Assembly: GCF_004570525.1 (NCBI RefSeq)
Contig: NZ_SPPZ01000004.1
Coordinates: 1-41,923 of the forward strand
Origin: Streptococcus sp. WM07
Lineage (GTDB): Bacteria > Bacillota > Bacilli > Lactobacillales > Streptococcaceae
Length of the DNA stretch: 41,923 bases
Reading direction: 5' to 3'
Under the pieces are notes generated by a model. The model did not search any database. It saw only the letters and a list, made by a program, of their open reading frames with translations, and was not told where the DNA came from. The position numbers and the translations under genes were made by a program. Shown here piece after piece: positions 1 through 7,879 of this stretch (position 1 is its first letter; each line of letters starts with the position of its first letter).

Positions 1-108
1 AAAGAAACGACCCCAAAAGAGGTAGCCTTTATTGAAAATTGGATAAACAACTATCCTAAAAAATGCTTGGGCTACAAGTCGCCGAAGGAATTTCTTAGCG
101 GTGGCTAA
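1..108 (+). CDS. IS30-family transposase, C-terminal fragment (5' end outside window)
   Basis: An open frame enters from the left edge and gives 35 residues ending in TAA at 106-108. The visible part reads KETTPKEVAFIENWINNYP, then KKCLGYKSPKEFLSGG. This resembles the C-terminal end of IS30-type DDE transposases, which typically finish with a N-x-x-P-R/K-K-x-L-x-Y-K-T/S-P motif. No catalytic residues are visible because the rest lies upstream. The sequence just after the stop (TTCAACTTGAAATTT, about 110-124) may be part of the right terminal inverted repeat; this cannot be tested without the left end. Whether the element is intact is unknown. Confidence 0.7.
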   Translation, partial: KETTPKEVAFIENWINNYPKKCLGYKSPKEFLSGG

Positions 109-194
109 CTTCAACTTGAAATTTAGCAAATGTTTGCAAATCAGCTTTCTGAGCCTTTTCATAGACGAGTAGCCTAGTTCGCTGACAGAAAGTA

Positions 195-203
195 TGATAG
201 AAT
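195..203 (+). promoter_or_regulatory. Extended -10 promoter of dacA
   Basis: TGA-TAGAAT is an extended -10 element about 30 nt before the dacA ATG. No good -35 is visible, which is tolerated with a TGn extension. It lies downstream of the IS30 remnant, so dacA probably keeps a promoter of its own. Confidence 0.45.
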
Positions 204-232
204 AGAAGAGATTGAAAATAAGGAGATTGATA

Positions 233-1588
233 ATGAAAAAGCTTGGAGCCCTCTTACTAGCGGGGTTATTAGTGACGACCCCTCTGGTCGCATCTGCAGA
301 TGAGTTGATGGATATCACCCGTCAAATGTATCCTGAAGTGTTGGATATTCACCGACCTAAGTCTTCTATTATAGTAGATGCTAAAACAGGTGATGTTGTG
401 TGGGAAGATAATGCAGATTTATTGCGAGATCCTGCAAGTATGAGTAAATTGATGACGTTATATCTAGTTTTTGAAGCCTTGGACAAGGGAGAAATCTCCA
501 AAGATGATGTTATTACATCCACACCTCGTGAACAGGCTATCGCAGGGCTTTATGCTATTTCAAATAATAAAATCGTAGCTGGAGTTGATTATACAGTTGA
601 TGAATTGATTACCATGACAGCCATCCCATCTTCCAATGTGACAACAGTTATGTTGGCAGATTATCTATCAAATGGGGATGCGGATGTTTTCCTCGATAAA
701 ATGAACGAGGCATCTCAAAAAATGGGCATGAGTAATACGAAGTGGTACAATGCCAGTGGTGCAGCAGCTGTTTCTTTCAGTGGTTATTATACTCCGCAGC
801 GCTATGACAATACCAAAGAGAATCAGACGACAGCGCGTGATATGGCCATTCTTGGTGTAAACTTTGTGAATAAGTATCCAGATATCTTAAATTACACCAG
901 TGATCCAGTTGTGACCGTTAAAAAAGGAACTCCTTATGAGGAGACGTTTGAAACCTATAATTATTCTGTAGCTGGAGCGTTATATGGGCTAGAGGGTGTC
1001 GATGGACTAAAAACAGGATCTAGTCCAGCAGGAGCCTTTAATTATATTGCTACTGGTGAGCGTAAAGGCGAGCGTTTTGTAGAGTTGATTATGGGGGTTG
1101 GTGATTGGGTCGACCAAAATGGGGAATACTATCGCCATCCATTCGGAAATGCCCTTCTTGAAAAAGCCTTTAATGATTATGAGTATAAAAAGGTCTTGGA
1201 TAAAGGTTTGGTAGATGTAGATGGTCAAAAATACAAAGTAGATCAAGATGTCTATGCAACGGTAAAAAAGGGAACGACCCCAAGCATTGAGGTCAAAGAT
1301 GACCAACTTACAGTTAACAATGGCCTAAATCCGATCACTGAACAATTGGATGTTACTTACAAGGTGACCAAGGATAATTCACTATTTGCCTCTGCACAAA
1401 AAGTAGAGAACAAGTCCAAAAGTAAGACAGAAAAGGTCACGGCTATTAGTATCCTGGAACACTATCAATGGTTATTACTCATCCCAATTTTATTTCTTTT
1501 AGCTGTGATTATTCTATTGCTTCGCCTGTTCTTTACTAAAAATGGTAAGGGTGAGACAAAGAAGGGCCAAGCAAAACGGAAGAAGTAA
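233..1588 (+). CDS. dacA: D-alanyl-D-alanine carboxypeptidase (PBP3)
   Basis: 451-residue low-molecular-mass penicillin-binding protein that removes the terminal D-Ala from peptidoglycan pentapeptides outside the membrane. The three penicillin-binding motifs are present: S69-M-S-K72, an S-S-N motif in the sequence AIPSSNVTT, and KTG in GLKTGSSPAG. An N-terminal signal peptide ends near ALA-type residues 20-22 (VASA). A C-terminal beta-rich domain precedes a hydrophobic segment (WLLLIPILFLLAVIILLL) and a basic tail, the usual membrane anchor of this family. An in-frame TTG lies upstream at 212, but the ATG at 233 follows AAGGAG at a good distance and begins directly with the signal peptide, so I start there. 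It is transcribed alone, downstream of an IS remnant. Confidence 0.95.
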   Translation: MKKLGALLLAGLLVTTPLVASADELMDITRQMYPEVLDIHRPKSSIIVDAKTGDVVWEDNADLLRDPASMSKLMTLYLVFEALDKGEISKDDVITSTPREQAIAGLYAISNNKIVAGVDYTVDELITMTAIPSSNVTTVMLADYLSNGDADVFLDKMNEASQKMGMSNTKWYNASGAAAVSFSGYYTPQRYDNTKENQTTARDMAILGVNFVNKYPDILNYTSDPVVTVKKGTPYEETFETYNYSVAGALYGLEGVDGLKTGSSPAGAFNYIATGERKGERFVELIMGVGDWVDQNGEYYRHPFGNALLEKAFNDYEYKKVLDKGLVDVDGQKYKVDQDVYATVKKGTTPSIEVKDDQLTVNNGLNPITEQLDVTYKVTKDNSLFASAQKVENKSKSKTEKVTAISILEHYQWLLLIPILFLLAVIILLLRLFFTKNGKGETKKGQAKRKK

Positions 1589-1653
1589 AGTAGGATACTT
1601 CGTGTAACGGTTGCTAGTCTAGCTTCCATAGTTTAATAGAGTTTTTATAGGGT

Positions 1654-1700
1654 GGGAATAAGACAATAACTTTTTCAAACATTGTTACTGTCTTATTCCC
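1654..1700. repeat. 17-bp imperfect inverted repeat after dacA
   Basis: The arms at 1654-1670 (GGGAATAAGACAATAAC) and 1684-1700 (GTTACTGTCTTATTCCC) pair with one mismatch around a 13-nt T/A-rich loop. It fills the space between dacA and the MFS gene. It can act as a transcription terminator or mRNA-stabilising hairpin, but no T-run follows the right arm. The GGTGGGAATAAGAC arm resembles dispersed streptococcal intergenic repeats; that link is inference. Confidence 0.6.
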
Positions 1701-1733
1701 CTGATTTATGTTTGAAATTGAAAGGAGTTGCGT

Positions 1734-2894
1734 GTGCAGCGGTCTGCTTCCCTATATTTTCGTTATTTTCTGATGTATACCTTTTTTTATCTTTCTTGGG
1801 CTTTATTTTCAGCTATTTTGTCCATTTACATGTTGGATTTAGGGTATTCGGCCAGTCAGGTTTCTTTGGTGGTATCGGTGTCGTTTTTTACCTCTGTCGT
1901 ATCCCAACCTATTTTGGGCTATTTGAATGATCGCTTAGGGATTAAGCCGGTGACGTTAGCAGGTTTAGGTTTAGCTTTAGCGGGTGGGGTTATTTTTCTA
2001 CTTTCTAACCATTTGTGGGGGCTTGTTTTAGGATATAGTTTGGCCATTATGATGATTAACGGCATCAATCCCGTTATGGATTTATTGGCTGCTAAATCGC
2101 CCTATAAATATGGATCAATTCGTGTCTGGGGGACAATTGGTTATGCAACGGGAACTCAGATGGCGGGTGTTCTCTACCAACTCATTCATCCTCAAGCTAT
2201 TTATGTGGCTTTTTTGGGAACCATGGTGATTTCAATATTAGGCGTACTTGGCCTTTCGTTTGAGAAAGAAGAAGTAGAAGTTGAGAAGCAACAAGAGGAA
2301 TCGTTTCTGAATGATGTTCTCAAGAATCGTCCCTATCTTCTTGCCCTACTTATCATTGCCCTCTTTTCAGGTGTAGCCAATGTAGGTCATACCTATATCC
2401 CAGCTATGCTAGAAGCTAGCGGTCTATCTGTAAGTCAAGCTTCAACAGTTGTTTCACTAGCTGTTATCTGTGAGGCGCCTTTGATTTTTTATTCCTACTT
2501 ATTTATGGACCGCTATCCTAGCAAGATTCTAATGTTATTCCCGCTCTTTTTCATGACCTTACAATTTGTCTTTTTTGGTCTAGCTGCTCCCCTAAGTTTT
2601 AAGATTTTGGGGACACTCTTAGCTAAACATGCGGCCAATATGACCTTAATCATGCTGACTTTAAAATTGGTCAGTACGTTGGTTGCTCCACGTTTTGTTA
2701 TGACTGGAATGGCCTTGATTCAGACAGCTAAAAGTCTTCTTTCAATTGTCGTTCAAACCTGGGCAGGCTGGTTAATCGACAGTTCTGGTTATGAACTGAT
2801 GTCTTGGGTTATGGTTGGACTGTTGCTTTTAGTTCTGTTGATGATTCCCTTTCTTCGTGTGGATGAATCCAAAAGTGAAAAATTATTCTCCTAA
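1734..2894 (+). CDS. MFS transporter, 12 transmembrane type
   Basis: A 386-residue, very hydrophobic protein with about 12 predicted membrane segments and a charged central loop (FEKEEVEVEKQQEE, near residue 185) splitting it into two six-helix halves. The cytoplasmic loop GYLNDRLGIKP after helix 2 matches the major facilitator signature between helices 2 and 3. The overall form resembles the LacY/3-phenylpropionate-permease-like branch, but the substrate cannot be read from sequence. The start is GTG at 1734, which sits 6 nt after AAGGAG; the in-frame TTG at 1728 abuts that ribosome site and is less likely. It ends only 32 nt before coiA, but coiA seems to have its own promoter. Confidence 0.8.
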   Translation: MQRSASLYFRYFLMYTFFYLSWALFSAILSIYMLDLGYSASQVSLVVSVSFFTSVVSQPILGYLNDRLGIKPVTLAGLGLALAGGVIFLLSNHLWGLVLGYSLAIMMINGINPVMDLLAAKSPYKYGSIRVWGTIGYATGTQMAGVLYQLIHPQAIYVAFLGTMVISILGVLGLSFEKEEVEVEKQQEESFLNDVLKNRPYLLALLIIALFSGVANVGHTYIPAMLEASGLSVSQASTVVSLAVICEAPLIFYSYLFMDRYPSKILMLFPLFFMTLQFVFFGLAAPLSFKILGTLLAKHAANMTLIMLTLKLVSTLVAPRFVMTGMALIQTAKSLLSIVVQTWAGWLIDSSGYELMSWVMVGLLLLVLLMIPFLRVDESKSEKLFS

Positions 2895-2895
2895 A

Positions 2896-2903
2896 TTCGA
2901 ATA
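2896..2903 (+). promoter_or_regulatory. Candidate cin-box (ComX/SigX promoter) of coiA
   Basis: TTCGAATA matches the streptococcal late-competence box (consensus TACGAATA) at 7 of 8 positions. It starts 2 nt after the MFS stop codon and lies 23 nt before the coiA ATG, leaving room for a short leader that carries GAGGAGGA at 2912-2919. The cin-box serves as the -10 element for the competence sigma factor, and coiA is a known member of that regulon, so position and target agree. Confidence 0.7.
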
Positions 2904-2926
2904 AAGAAGATGAGGAGGAACAAAGA

Positions 2927-3889
2927 ATGTTTCAAGCCCTAGATGCTCAAGGACATCTTCACCACTTATTGACAGATCCTCTCCCTCAGGGAGAGGTATT
3001 TTTTTGCCCAGCCTGCCATCAATTGCTTATTCTAAAAAGTGGTCCAAAAGTTCGACCGCATTTTGCTCATCAAGCTGATCAGGCTTGCGACTTTATTAGT
3101 TTGAATGAGGGAGCAGAGCACCTAAACCTTAAGGCGAAACTCTTTAGCTGGGCACAGCAAAGTGAGCGTGTTTCAGTTGAAGTAGCAAATTCTGCAGAAG
3201 GACTCGTGTCAGACTTACTGCTATCTGACAATTTAGCCTTGGAAGTTCAATGTAGCCCCTTAGGACAAGATGAATTTGAAAAAAGGGACCAAGCTTATCA
3301 GCATTTGGGGATTCCAGTAGTGTGGCTATTGGGTTCCAGACATTTTTTAAAACGACGACTAACAGTTTTGCAGAGAAATTCTTTGCAGTTTAGTCCTACT
3401 TGTGGTTACTTTTTTTGGAATCTTGATTTGGAGAATGAGATTGTAATCTTGCATTATTTATTGCATCAAGATCTACATGGAGCTTGCCAAGGTTTGGTAA
3501 AAACGTTTCCGTTCTTTCGAGAATCACTGAGGGAGGTCTTACGTTGGCCTTATCAGCAAAGACACGTCTTCTCTTTTCAAGGGAAGTTGGATCTCCATTT
3601 TCCTAGTTACCTGGCTAGGGAATTGCGTTATCGGAATCCCTATTGGGTTGAGCAACAATTTCAAGCTTATCAGAAGGGAGATAATCTTTTGACCCGTACT
3701 TTGGCAGACTGGTATCCGCAAATTTTTCCAGTCAAAGTTAGGAATCGTCACAGACCTCAATCAGCTTGTGAAAGGGAATATGAGGAGCAGTTTATAGCCT
3801 TCTATGCTCAAGAAAGGAATATTCACAGTCAGGTATTGTATTCTCCTTTTTATTACCGAATGTGGAAGCGGGAAAATAACAGAGAGTAG
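2927..3889 (+). CDS. coiA: Competence protein CoiA
   Basis: 320-residue CoiA, a late-competence protein needed for transformation; it acts on incoming single-stranded DNA at the recombination stage. The N-terminus carries a metal-binding-like C27-P-A-C30 followed by a P-H45-F-A-H48 pair and C54. The middle holds a nuclease-like core (VSDLLLSDNLALEVQ, then a Q/K-type segment), in line with the PD-(D/E)XK fold assigned to CoiA/YjdB-type proteins. The C-terminal third is basic and aromatic-rich. The ATG follows a strong GAGGAGGA site. The neighbour order coiA-pepF-O-methyltransferase-prsA is the streptococcal one. A cin-box-like sequence sits just upstream. Confidence 0.92.
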   Translation: MFQALDAQGHLHHLLTDPLPQGEVFFCPACHQLLILKSGPKVRPHFAHQADQACDFISLNEGAEHLNLKAKLFSWAQQSERVSVEVANSAEGLVSDLLLSDNLALEVQCSPLGQDEFEKRDQAYQHLGIPVVWLLGSRHFLKRRLTVLQRNSLQFSPTCGYFFWNLDLENEIVILHYLLHQDLHGACQGLVKTFPFFRESLREVLRWPYQQRHVFSFQGKLDLHFPSYLARELRYRNPYWVEQQFQAYQKGDNLLTRTLADWYPQIFPVKVRNRHRPQSACEREYEEQFIAFYAQERNIHSQVLYSPFYYRMWKRENNRE

Positions 3890-4088
3890 TCACTCAGCTG
3901 TTATTTATGGGAATCAATAGTAGAGATTGGGTTTAATGATAAGGGATTAAAAATAGAGTTAGCGGATATGGACTGAAATCTGAGTAGGCTTATAACCCTG
4001 TATACTCAGAGCAATGGGATGACTGTGTGGGAATGTTGAAGTAAGATTATAAGAATTCTAGTGGGAGAGTACCCTTTTAGAAAACTAG

Positions 4089-4097
4089 TGATATAAT
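4089..4097 (+). promoter_or_regulatory. Extended -10 promoter of pepF
   Basis: TGA-TATAAT is a perfect extended -10 element 20 nt before the pepF start. The preceding 228-nt gap after coiA contains no ORF. It has a 7-bp inverted repeat (CTGAGTA 3980-3986 / TACTCAG 4003-4009) with no T-run. The promoter separates pepF from the competence-controlled coiA. Confidence 0.6.
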
Positions 4098-4117
4098 AAG
4101 GACATTGGAGGAATCTT

Positions 4118-5920
4118 ATGAGTAAAGAACGTAATGAAATCAATGTAGAATATACCTGGGATTTGACCAGTGTGTTTGCGGATGATCAGGCTTGGCGTGA
4201 TGAGTTTGTTTCTTTAGAGGCAGATGTGGCCAAGGGGAGTGATTTGGCAGGACATCTTTTGGATTCTGCCCAGAACTTACTCGAGATTACAGAGTTGCAA
4301 CTGAGCCTTATGCGTCGTTTGGAGAAGTTGTATGTTTATGCTTCAATGAAGCAGGATGAAGATACGCGTGTATCAGCCTATCAAGAACTCTATTCTCAAA
4401 TTAATGGTCTCTATGCACGTTTTGGACAGACTTTTGCCTTCTATGAGCCAGAATTTATGGCTGTGACAAAAGAGCAGTTGGAGTCGTATATGGCGGAGGA
4501 GCCAGGTCTAAATCTTTATCGTCATTATTTTGATCGTTTGCTTTTCCAAAAAGAGCATGTTTTAAGTCCAAAAGAAGAAGCCTTGTTGGCAGGGGCATCT
4601 GAAATTTTTGGATCAGCGTCTGAGATGTTCGAGATTTTAGATAATGCCGATATTGTTTTGCCATTTATTGAAGATGAAAACGGTGATGCGGTGCAATTAA
4701 CTCATGGCAACTACATTCACTTTATGGAATCAGACGACCGGCGCGTGCGTAAGGATGCTTACGAGGCTCTTTATAGTGTTTATGAACAATACCAGCATAC
4801 TTATGCTAAGACCTTGCAGACCACTGTTAAGGTTCACAATTACCAAGCTCAGGTTCGGAATTACCAATCAGCTCGTCAAGCTGCCTTAGCAGCCAACTTT
4901 ATTCCAGAGTCTGTTTATGATACTCTGCTGAAGGCTGTCAATCGTCATTTGCCACTATTGCATCGGTATGTTGCGCTTAAGGCTCGAATTTTAGGACTTG
5001 ACGATATTCGGATGTATGATATTTATACGCCATTAAGTCGCAATAATCTTTCAATTTCTTACGAGGAATCTTTGGAAAAATCCAAAGAGGTTCTTGCGGT
5101 TCTCGGAGATGATTACCTATCAAAAGTTAAAGATGCTTTTGACAATCGTTGGATTGATGTTTATGAAAACAAAGGGAAACGATCTGGAGCTTATTCTGGT
5201 GGTTCTTATGATACAAAGGCTTACATGCTCTTGAATTGGCAGGATAACTTGGATAATCTTTATACCTTGGTTCACGAAACAGGACATTCTATGCATTCAA
5301 GCTATAGTCGTGAAACACAACCGTATGTTTATGGTGATTATTCGATTTTCTTAGCTGAGATTGCTTCCACGACCAATGAGAATATTCTAACTGAGAAATT
5401 ATTGGCTTCTGTGGAAGACAAGGAAAGCCGTTTTGCCATTTTAAATCATTACTTGGATGGTTTTCGTGGAACTGTCTTCCGTCAAACACAATTTGCGGAA
5501 TTTGAACAACTGATTCATAAGGCTGATCAAGAAGGACAGGTGCTAACAAGTGACTTCCTGAATCAAACGTATGGAGACTTGAATGCCAAGTATTATGGAT
5601 TGTCGGTAGAGGAGAATCCACAAATTCAATATGAGTGGGCACGGATTCCACACTTCTACTACAACTATTATGTTTTCCAATATGCGACGGGATTTGCGGC
5701 CGCGTCTGCCTTAGCAGATAAGATTGTTCATGGTACAGATGAGGATGGGGAAGCCTATATCAATTATTTGAAAGCGGGCAACTCTGATTATCCATTAGCT
5801 GTTATCTCTAAAGCTGGGGTCAACATGGAGGTAGAAGATTATTTAAATGATGCTTTTGCTGTTTTTGAGCGTCGTTTAGATGAGTTGGAAAACTTGGCCC
5901 AAGAGTTAGGAGTTTTGTAA
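4118..5920 (+). CDS. pepF: Oligoendopeptidase F (M3 family metallopeptidase)
   Basis: 600-residue cytoplasmic zinc peptidase that cleaves medium-length oligopeptides. The zinc site H386-E-T-G-H390 lies in [14 protein letters not shown], and the third ligand glutamate is expected in the EIASTTNE segment about 25 residues on. The C-terminal [20 protein letters not shown] motif is typical of the M3B subfamily. Length matches the family norm of about 600. The ATG follows TTGGAGGAATCTT. The stop codon shares its last A with the start of the next gene (TAATG), so the O-methyltransferase is translationally coupled. The same pairing is seen in other streptococci. Confidence 0.95.
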   Translation: MSKERNEINVEYTWDLTSVFADDQAWRDEFVSLEADVAKGSDLAGHLLDSAQNLLEITELQLSLMRRLEKLYVYASMKQDEDTRVSAYQELYSQINGLYARFGQTFAFYEPEFMAVTKEQLESYMAEEPGLNLYRHYFDRLLFQKEHVLSPKEEALLAGASEIFGSASEMFEILDNADIVLPFIEDENGDAVQLTHGNYIHFMESDDRRVRKDAYEALYSVYEQYQHTYAKTLQTTVKVHNYQAQVRNYQSARQAALAANFIPESVYDTLLKAVNRHLPLLHRYVALKARILGLDDIRMYDIYTPLSRNNLSISYEESLEKSKEVLAVLGDDYLSKVKDAFDNRWIDVYENKGKRSGAYSGGSYDTKAYMLLNWQDNLDNLYTLVHETGHSMHSSYSRETQPYVYGDYSIFLAEIASTTNENILTEKLLASVEDKESRFAILNHYLDGFRGTVFRQTQFAEFEQLIHKADQEGQVLTSDFLNQTYGDLNAKYYGLSVEENPQIQYEWARIPHFYYNYYVFQYATGFAAASALADKIVHGTDEDGEAYINYLKAGNSDYPLAVISKAGVNMEVEDYLNDAFAVFERRLDELENLAQELGVL

Positions 5921-6639
5921 TGGTTAAGACTTATTCAGAGCACTCCAATCCTAATATGCGACGTCCGGTTGTTCAGCAAGGAATTGTAGAATTTATGAGG
6001 CAACAAGATCAGGCCTTACCAACTTTTTTACAAGATCTACAAGCTTTTGCAGCTACTGAGAATATACCGATTATTCCTAAGGAAACAGTGGCTTTCTTCC
6101 GCTTCTTTTTACAAGTGCTGGCACCTCAGAAAATTTTAGAAGTAGGAACAGCTATTGGTTTTTCTGCATTGATGATGGCAGAGGCTCTTCCGGAAGCAGA
6201 AATAGTAACGATTGACCGCAATCCAGAAATGATTCAGTTAGCGAAAGAGAATTTTGCTCGCTTTGAGGAAGGAAAACAAATTCGCCTCTTGGAAGGAGAA
6301 GCTCAGGACATTTTAAAGGATTTGAAGGGGCACACGTTTGATTTTATCTTCGTTGATTCGGCTAAATCTAAGTATGTGGTTTTTTTACCAGATCTTTTGG
6401 AATTATTACCCAAAGGAGGAATCTTGATTTTTGACGATGTTTTCCAGGGGGGAGACATTGCCAAGGATTCTGGAGAGATTCGGAGAGGTCAAAGAGCTAT
6501 TTATCGTGGCTTACACAAACTTTTTGCAGCAGTTGACCAGCATCCTGATTTAATGGTCTCCTATCTTCCATTGGGAGATGGTCTACTTATGGTTAAAAAA
6601 GAAGCAGATTCCGTGGAATTTCTCCAAGAAAACCTATAA
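5920..6639 (+). CDS. Class I SAM-dependent O-methyltransferase
   Basis: 239-residue methyltransferase of the caffeoyl-CoA/catechol O-methyltransferase family. The SAM-binding motif I is LEVGTAIGFSALMMAEALP, followed by the acidic residue that binds the ribose (VTIDRNPEM). Motif DFIFVDSAK and the later LIFDDV contribute the metal-binding aspartates seen in this family. The physiological substrate is unknown. The ATG overlaps the pepF stop by one base, which argues for coupled expression. Some annotations place TrmR-like tRNA uridine-5-oxyacetate methylation in this family; I cannot decide between that and a small-molecule role. Confidence 0.85.
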   Translation: MVKTYSEHSNPNMRRPVVQQGIVEFMRQQDQALPTFLQDLQAFAATENIPIIPKETVAFFRFFLQVLAPQKILEVGTAIGFSALMMAEALPEAEIVTIDRNPEMIQLAKENFARFEEGKQIRLLEGEAQDILKDLKGHTFDFIFVDSAKSKYVVFLPDLLELLPKGGILIFDDVFQGGDIAKDSGEIRRGQRAIYRGLHKLFAAVDQHPDLMVSYLPLGDGLLMVKKEADSVEFLQENL

Positions 6640-6663
6640 TTAAGGCGCAATTAAGTCAAGATG

Positions 6664-6672
6664 TGATATACT
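6664..6672 (+). promoter_or_regulatory. Extended -10 promoter of prsA
   Basis: TGA-TATACT, 34 nt before the prsA ATG. It gives prsA a promoter separate from the pepF unit. No convincing -35 is visible. Confidence 0.5.
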
Positions 6673-6706
6673 ATTTAAGTTATTGTAAAAAGGAGTAAAC
6701 CAAAGT

Positions 6707-7642
6707 ATGAAAAAAATCAAAATTGGAGCTATCACGCTCTTGTCTGTGGTAGCTCTTGCAGCCTGCGCACGTGAGACCGATAATAATACGGATGTTATCA
6801 CCATGAAGGGCAATACCATTACTGTCGCTGAATATTATGATAAGGTTAAAAATAATACTCAGGCTCAACAAGTTCTCTTGACCATGACCATTAATGAAGT
6901 CTTCGAAAAAAAATACGGAGATAAGGTCAGTGATGATGAAGTATCTGAAGAATACAACAAGAGCTTGCAAACCTATGGAGATCGTTTCCAACAAGTTTTA
7001 GCTCAGGAAGGATTGACCACGGATACTTATCGGGAACAAATTCGGACTAATAAATTGGTTGAATATGCTGTGAATGAAGCATCTAAAAAAGAATTGACCG
7101 ATGAAAATTACCAAGCTGCTTTTGAAAACTATACACCAGAAGTCACTGCCCAAGTTATTCGTTTGACGGATGAAAGTAAGGCAAAAGAAGTAGCTGAAAA
7201 AGCTAAAAAGGGTGAAGATTTTACCCAGCTTGTAAAAGATAATACAGTTGATGAAGACACTAAGGAAAAGGGTGGAGAAGTGAAATTTGATTCTGCTTCA
7301 ACCTCACTTCCAGAAGATGTTAAAAAAGCTGCTTTTGCTTTGGATAACAATGGTATTTCTGATGTTATTAAGGTGTCAGATACTTCAACCTTGTCTACAA
7401 GTTATTATGTCGTTAAGCTAACGAATAAAACCCAGAAAAAAGATAATTGGAAAGATTATCAAAAACAATTGGAAAATATTATCTTAGCTGAAAAACGTAC
7501 AGACGCTGCCTTTATCCAAAGTGTTATAGCTAAGGAAATGGAAGAAGCTAACATTAAGGTTAAAGATCCAGCCTTCCAAAATGCCTTCTCACAATATATG
7601 AATGCAACTGGAGAAGAAGCTAGCAGCTCTGAAGATAAGTAG
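6707..7642 (+). CDS. prsA: Foldase lipoprotein PrsA (parvulin-type peptidyl-prolyl isomerase, PpmA-like)
   Basis: 311-residue lipoprotein that assists folding of exported proteins at the outer membrane face. The signal peptide ends in a lipobox, L17-A-A-C20, with Cys20 as the lipid-modified residue. An alpha-helical N-domain is followed by a parvulin domain around residues 145-240 (TAQVIRLTDESKAKEVAEKA, then GGEVKFDSAS) and a C-terminal helical part with a Ser/Glu-rich end. Its place after the O-methyltransferase corresponds to the pneumococcal ppmA position. The AAAAAGGAG ribosome site precedes the ATG. The stop codon touches the -35 of the alaS promoter. Confidence 0.93.
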   Translation: MKKIKIGAITLLSVVALAACARETDNNTDVITMKGNTITVAEYYDKVKNNTQAQQVLLTMTINEVFEKKYGDKVSDDEVSEEYNKSLQTYGDRFQQVLAQEGLTTDTYREQIRTNKLVEYAVNEASKKELTDENYQAAFENYTPEVTAQVIRLTDESKAKEVAEKAKKGEDFTQLVKDNTVDEDTKEKGGEVKFDSASTSLPEDVKKAAFALDNNGISDVIKVSDTSTLSTSYYVVKLTNKTQKKDNWKDYQKQLENIILAEKRTDAAFIQSVIAKEMEEANIKVKDPAFQNAFSQYMNATGEEASSSEDK

Positions 7643-7670
7643 TTGACAAAAGAGTTACTTAGAGTATAAT
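7643..7670 (+). promoter_or_regulatory. alaS promoter
   Basis: TTGACA (7643-7648), 16-nt spacer, TATAAT (7665-7670): both hexamers are perfect consensus. It begins directly after the prsA stop codon. Transcription should start near 7677 and read into the T-box leader. Confidence 0.85.
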
Positions 7671-7676
7671 AAATGT

Positions 7677-7855
7677 ATCAAGAATGGATAATACAGACAA
7701 CTTAGCAGAGAGGTGGCGGTTGGTGCAAGCTACTAGTTGAGTCTTATCTTGCTACTTGAGAGAGTTTTTGAAGAATTGTAATGAGGATGACAAGTTCATC
7801 GAAGGAAGGTGGTACCGCGTTTTGACGCCCTTCGTCGATTGGGCTTGTCTTTTTT
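7677..7855 (+). promoter_or_regulatory. T-box leader controlling alaS
   Basis: The leader contains the conserved T-box AGGTGGTACCGCG (7807-7819), whose TGGT bulge would pair with the ACCA end of uncharged tRNA-Ala. A stem-I-like part (GGCGGTTGGTGCAAGC, about 7715-7730) precedes it. The best specifier candidate is the Ala codon GCT at 7751-7753. A competing terminator forms between GACAAG (7789-7794) plus ATCGAAGG and CTTCG...CTTGTC (to 7849), followed by TTTTTT. Uncharged tRNA-Ala should favour read-through into alaS. The specifier assignment is inferred. Confidence 0.9.
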
Positions 7856-7879
7856 GAATGAACTTTAAAGGAGAGAAAT

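Noticed and set aside
3980-4009. 7-bp inverted repeat between coiA and pepF as a terminator
   Set aside because: The stem is short, the loop is long and no T-run follows.
5289-5651. 120-residue minus-strand frame inside pepF
   Set aside because: It has no family resemblance and no ribosome site, and lies wholly opposite a well-supported gene. The same holds for the minus-strand frames inside alaS, atpD, murA and phoU.
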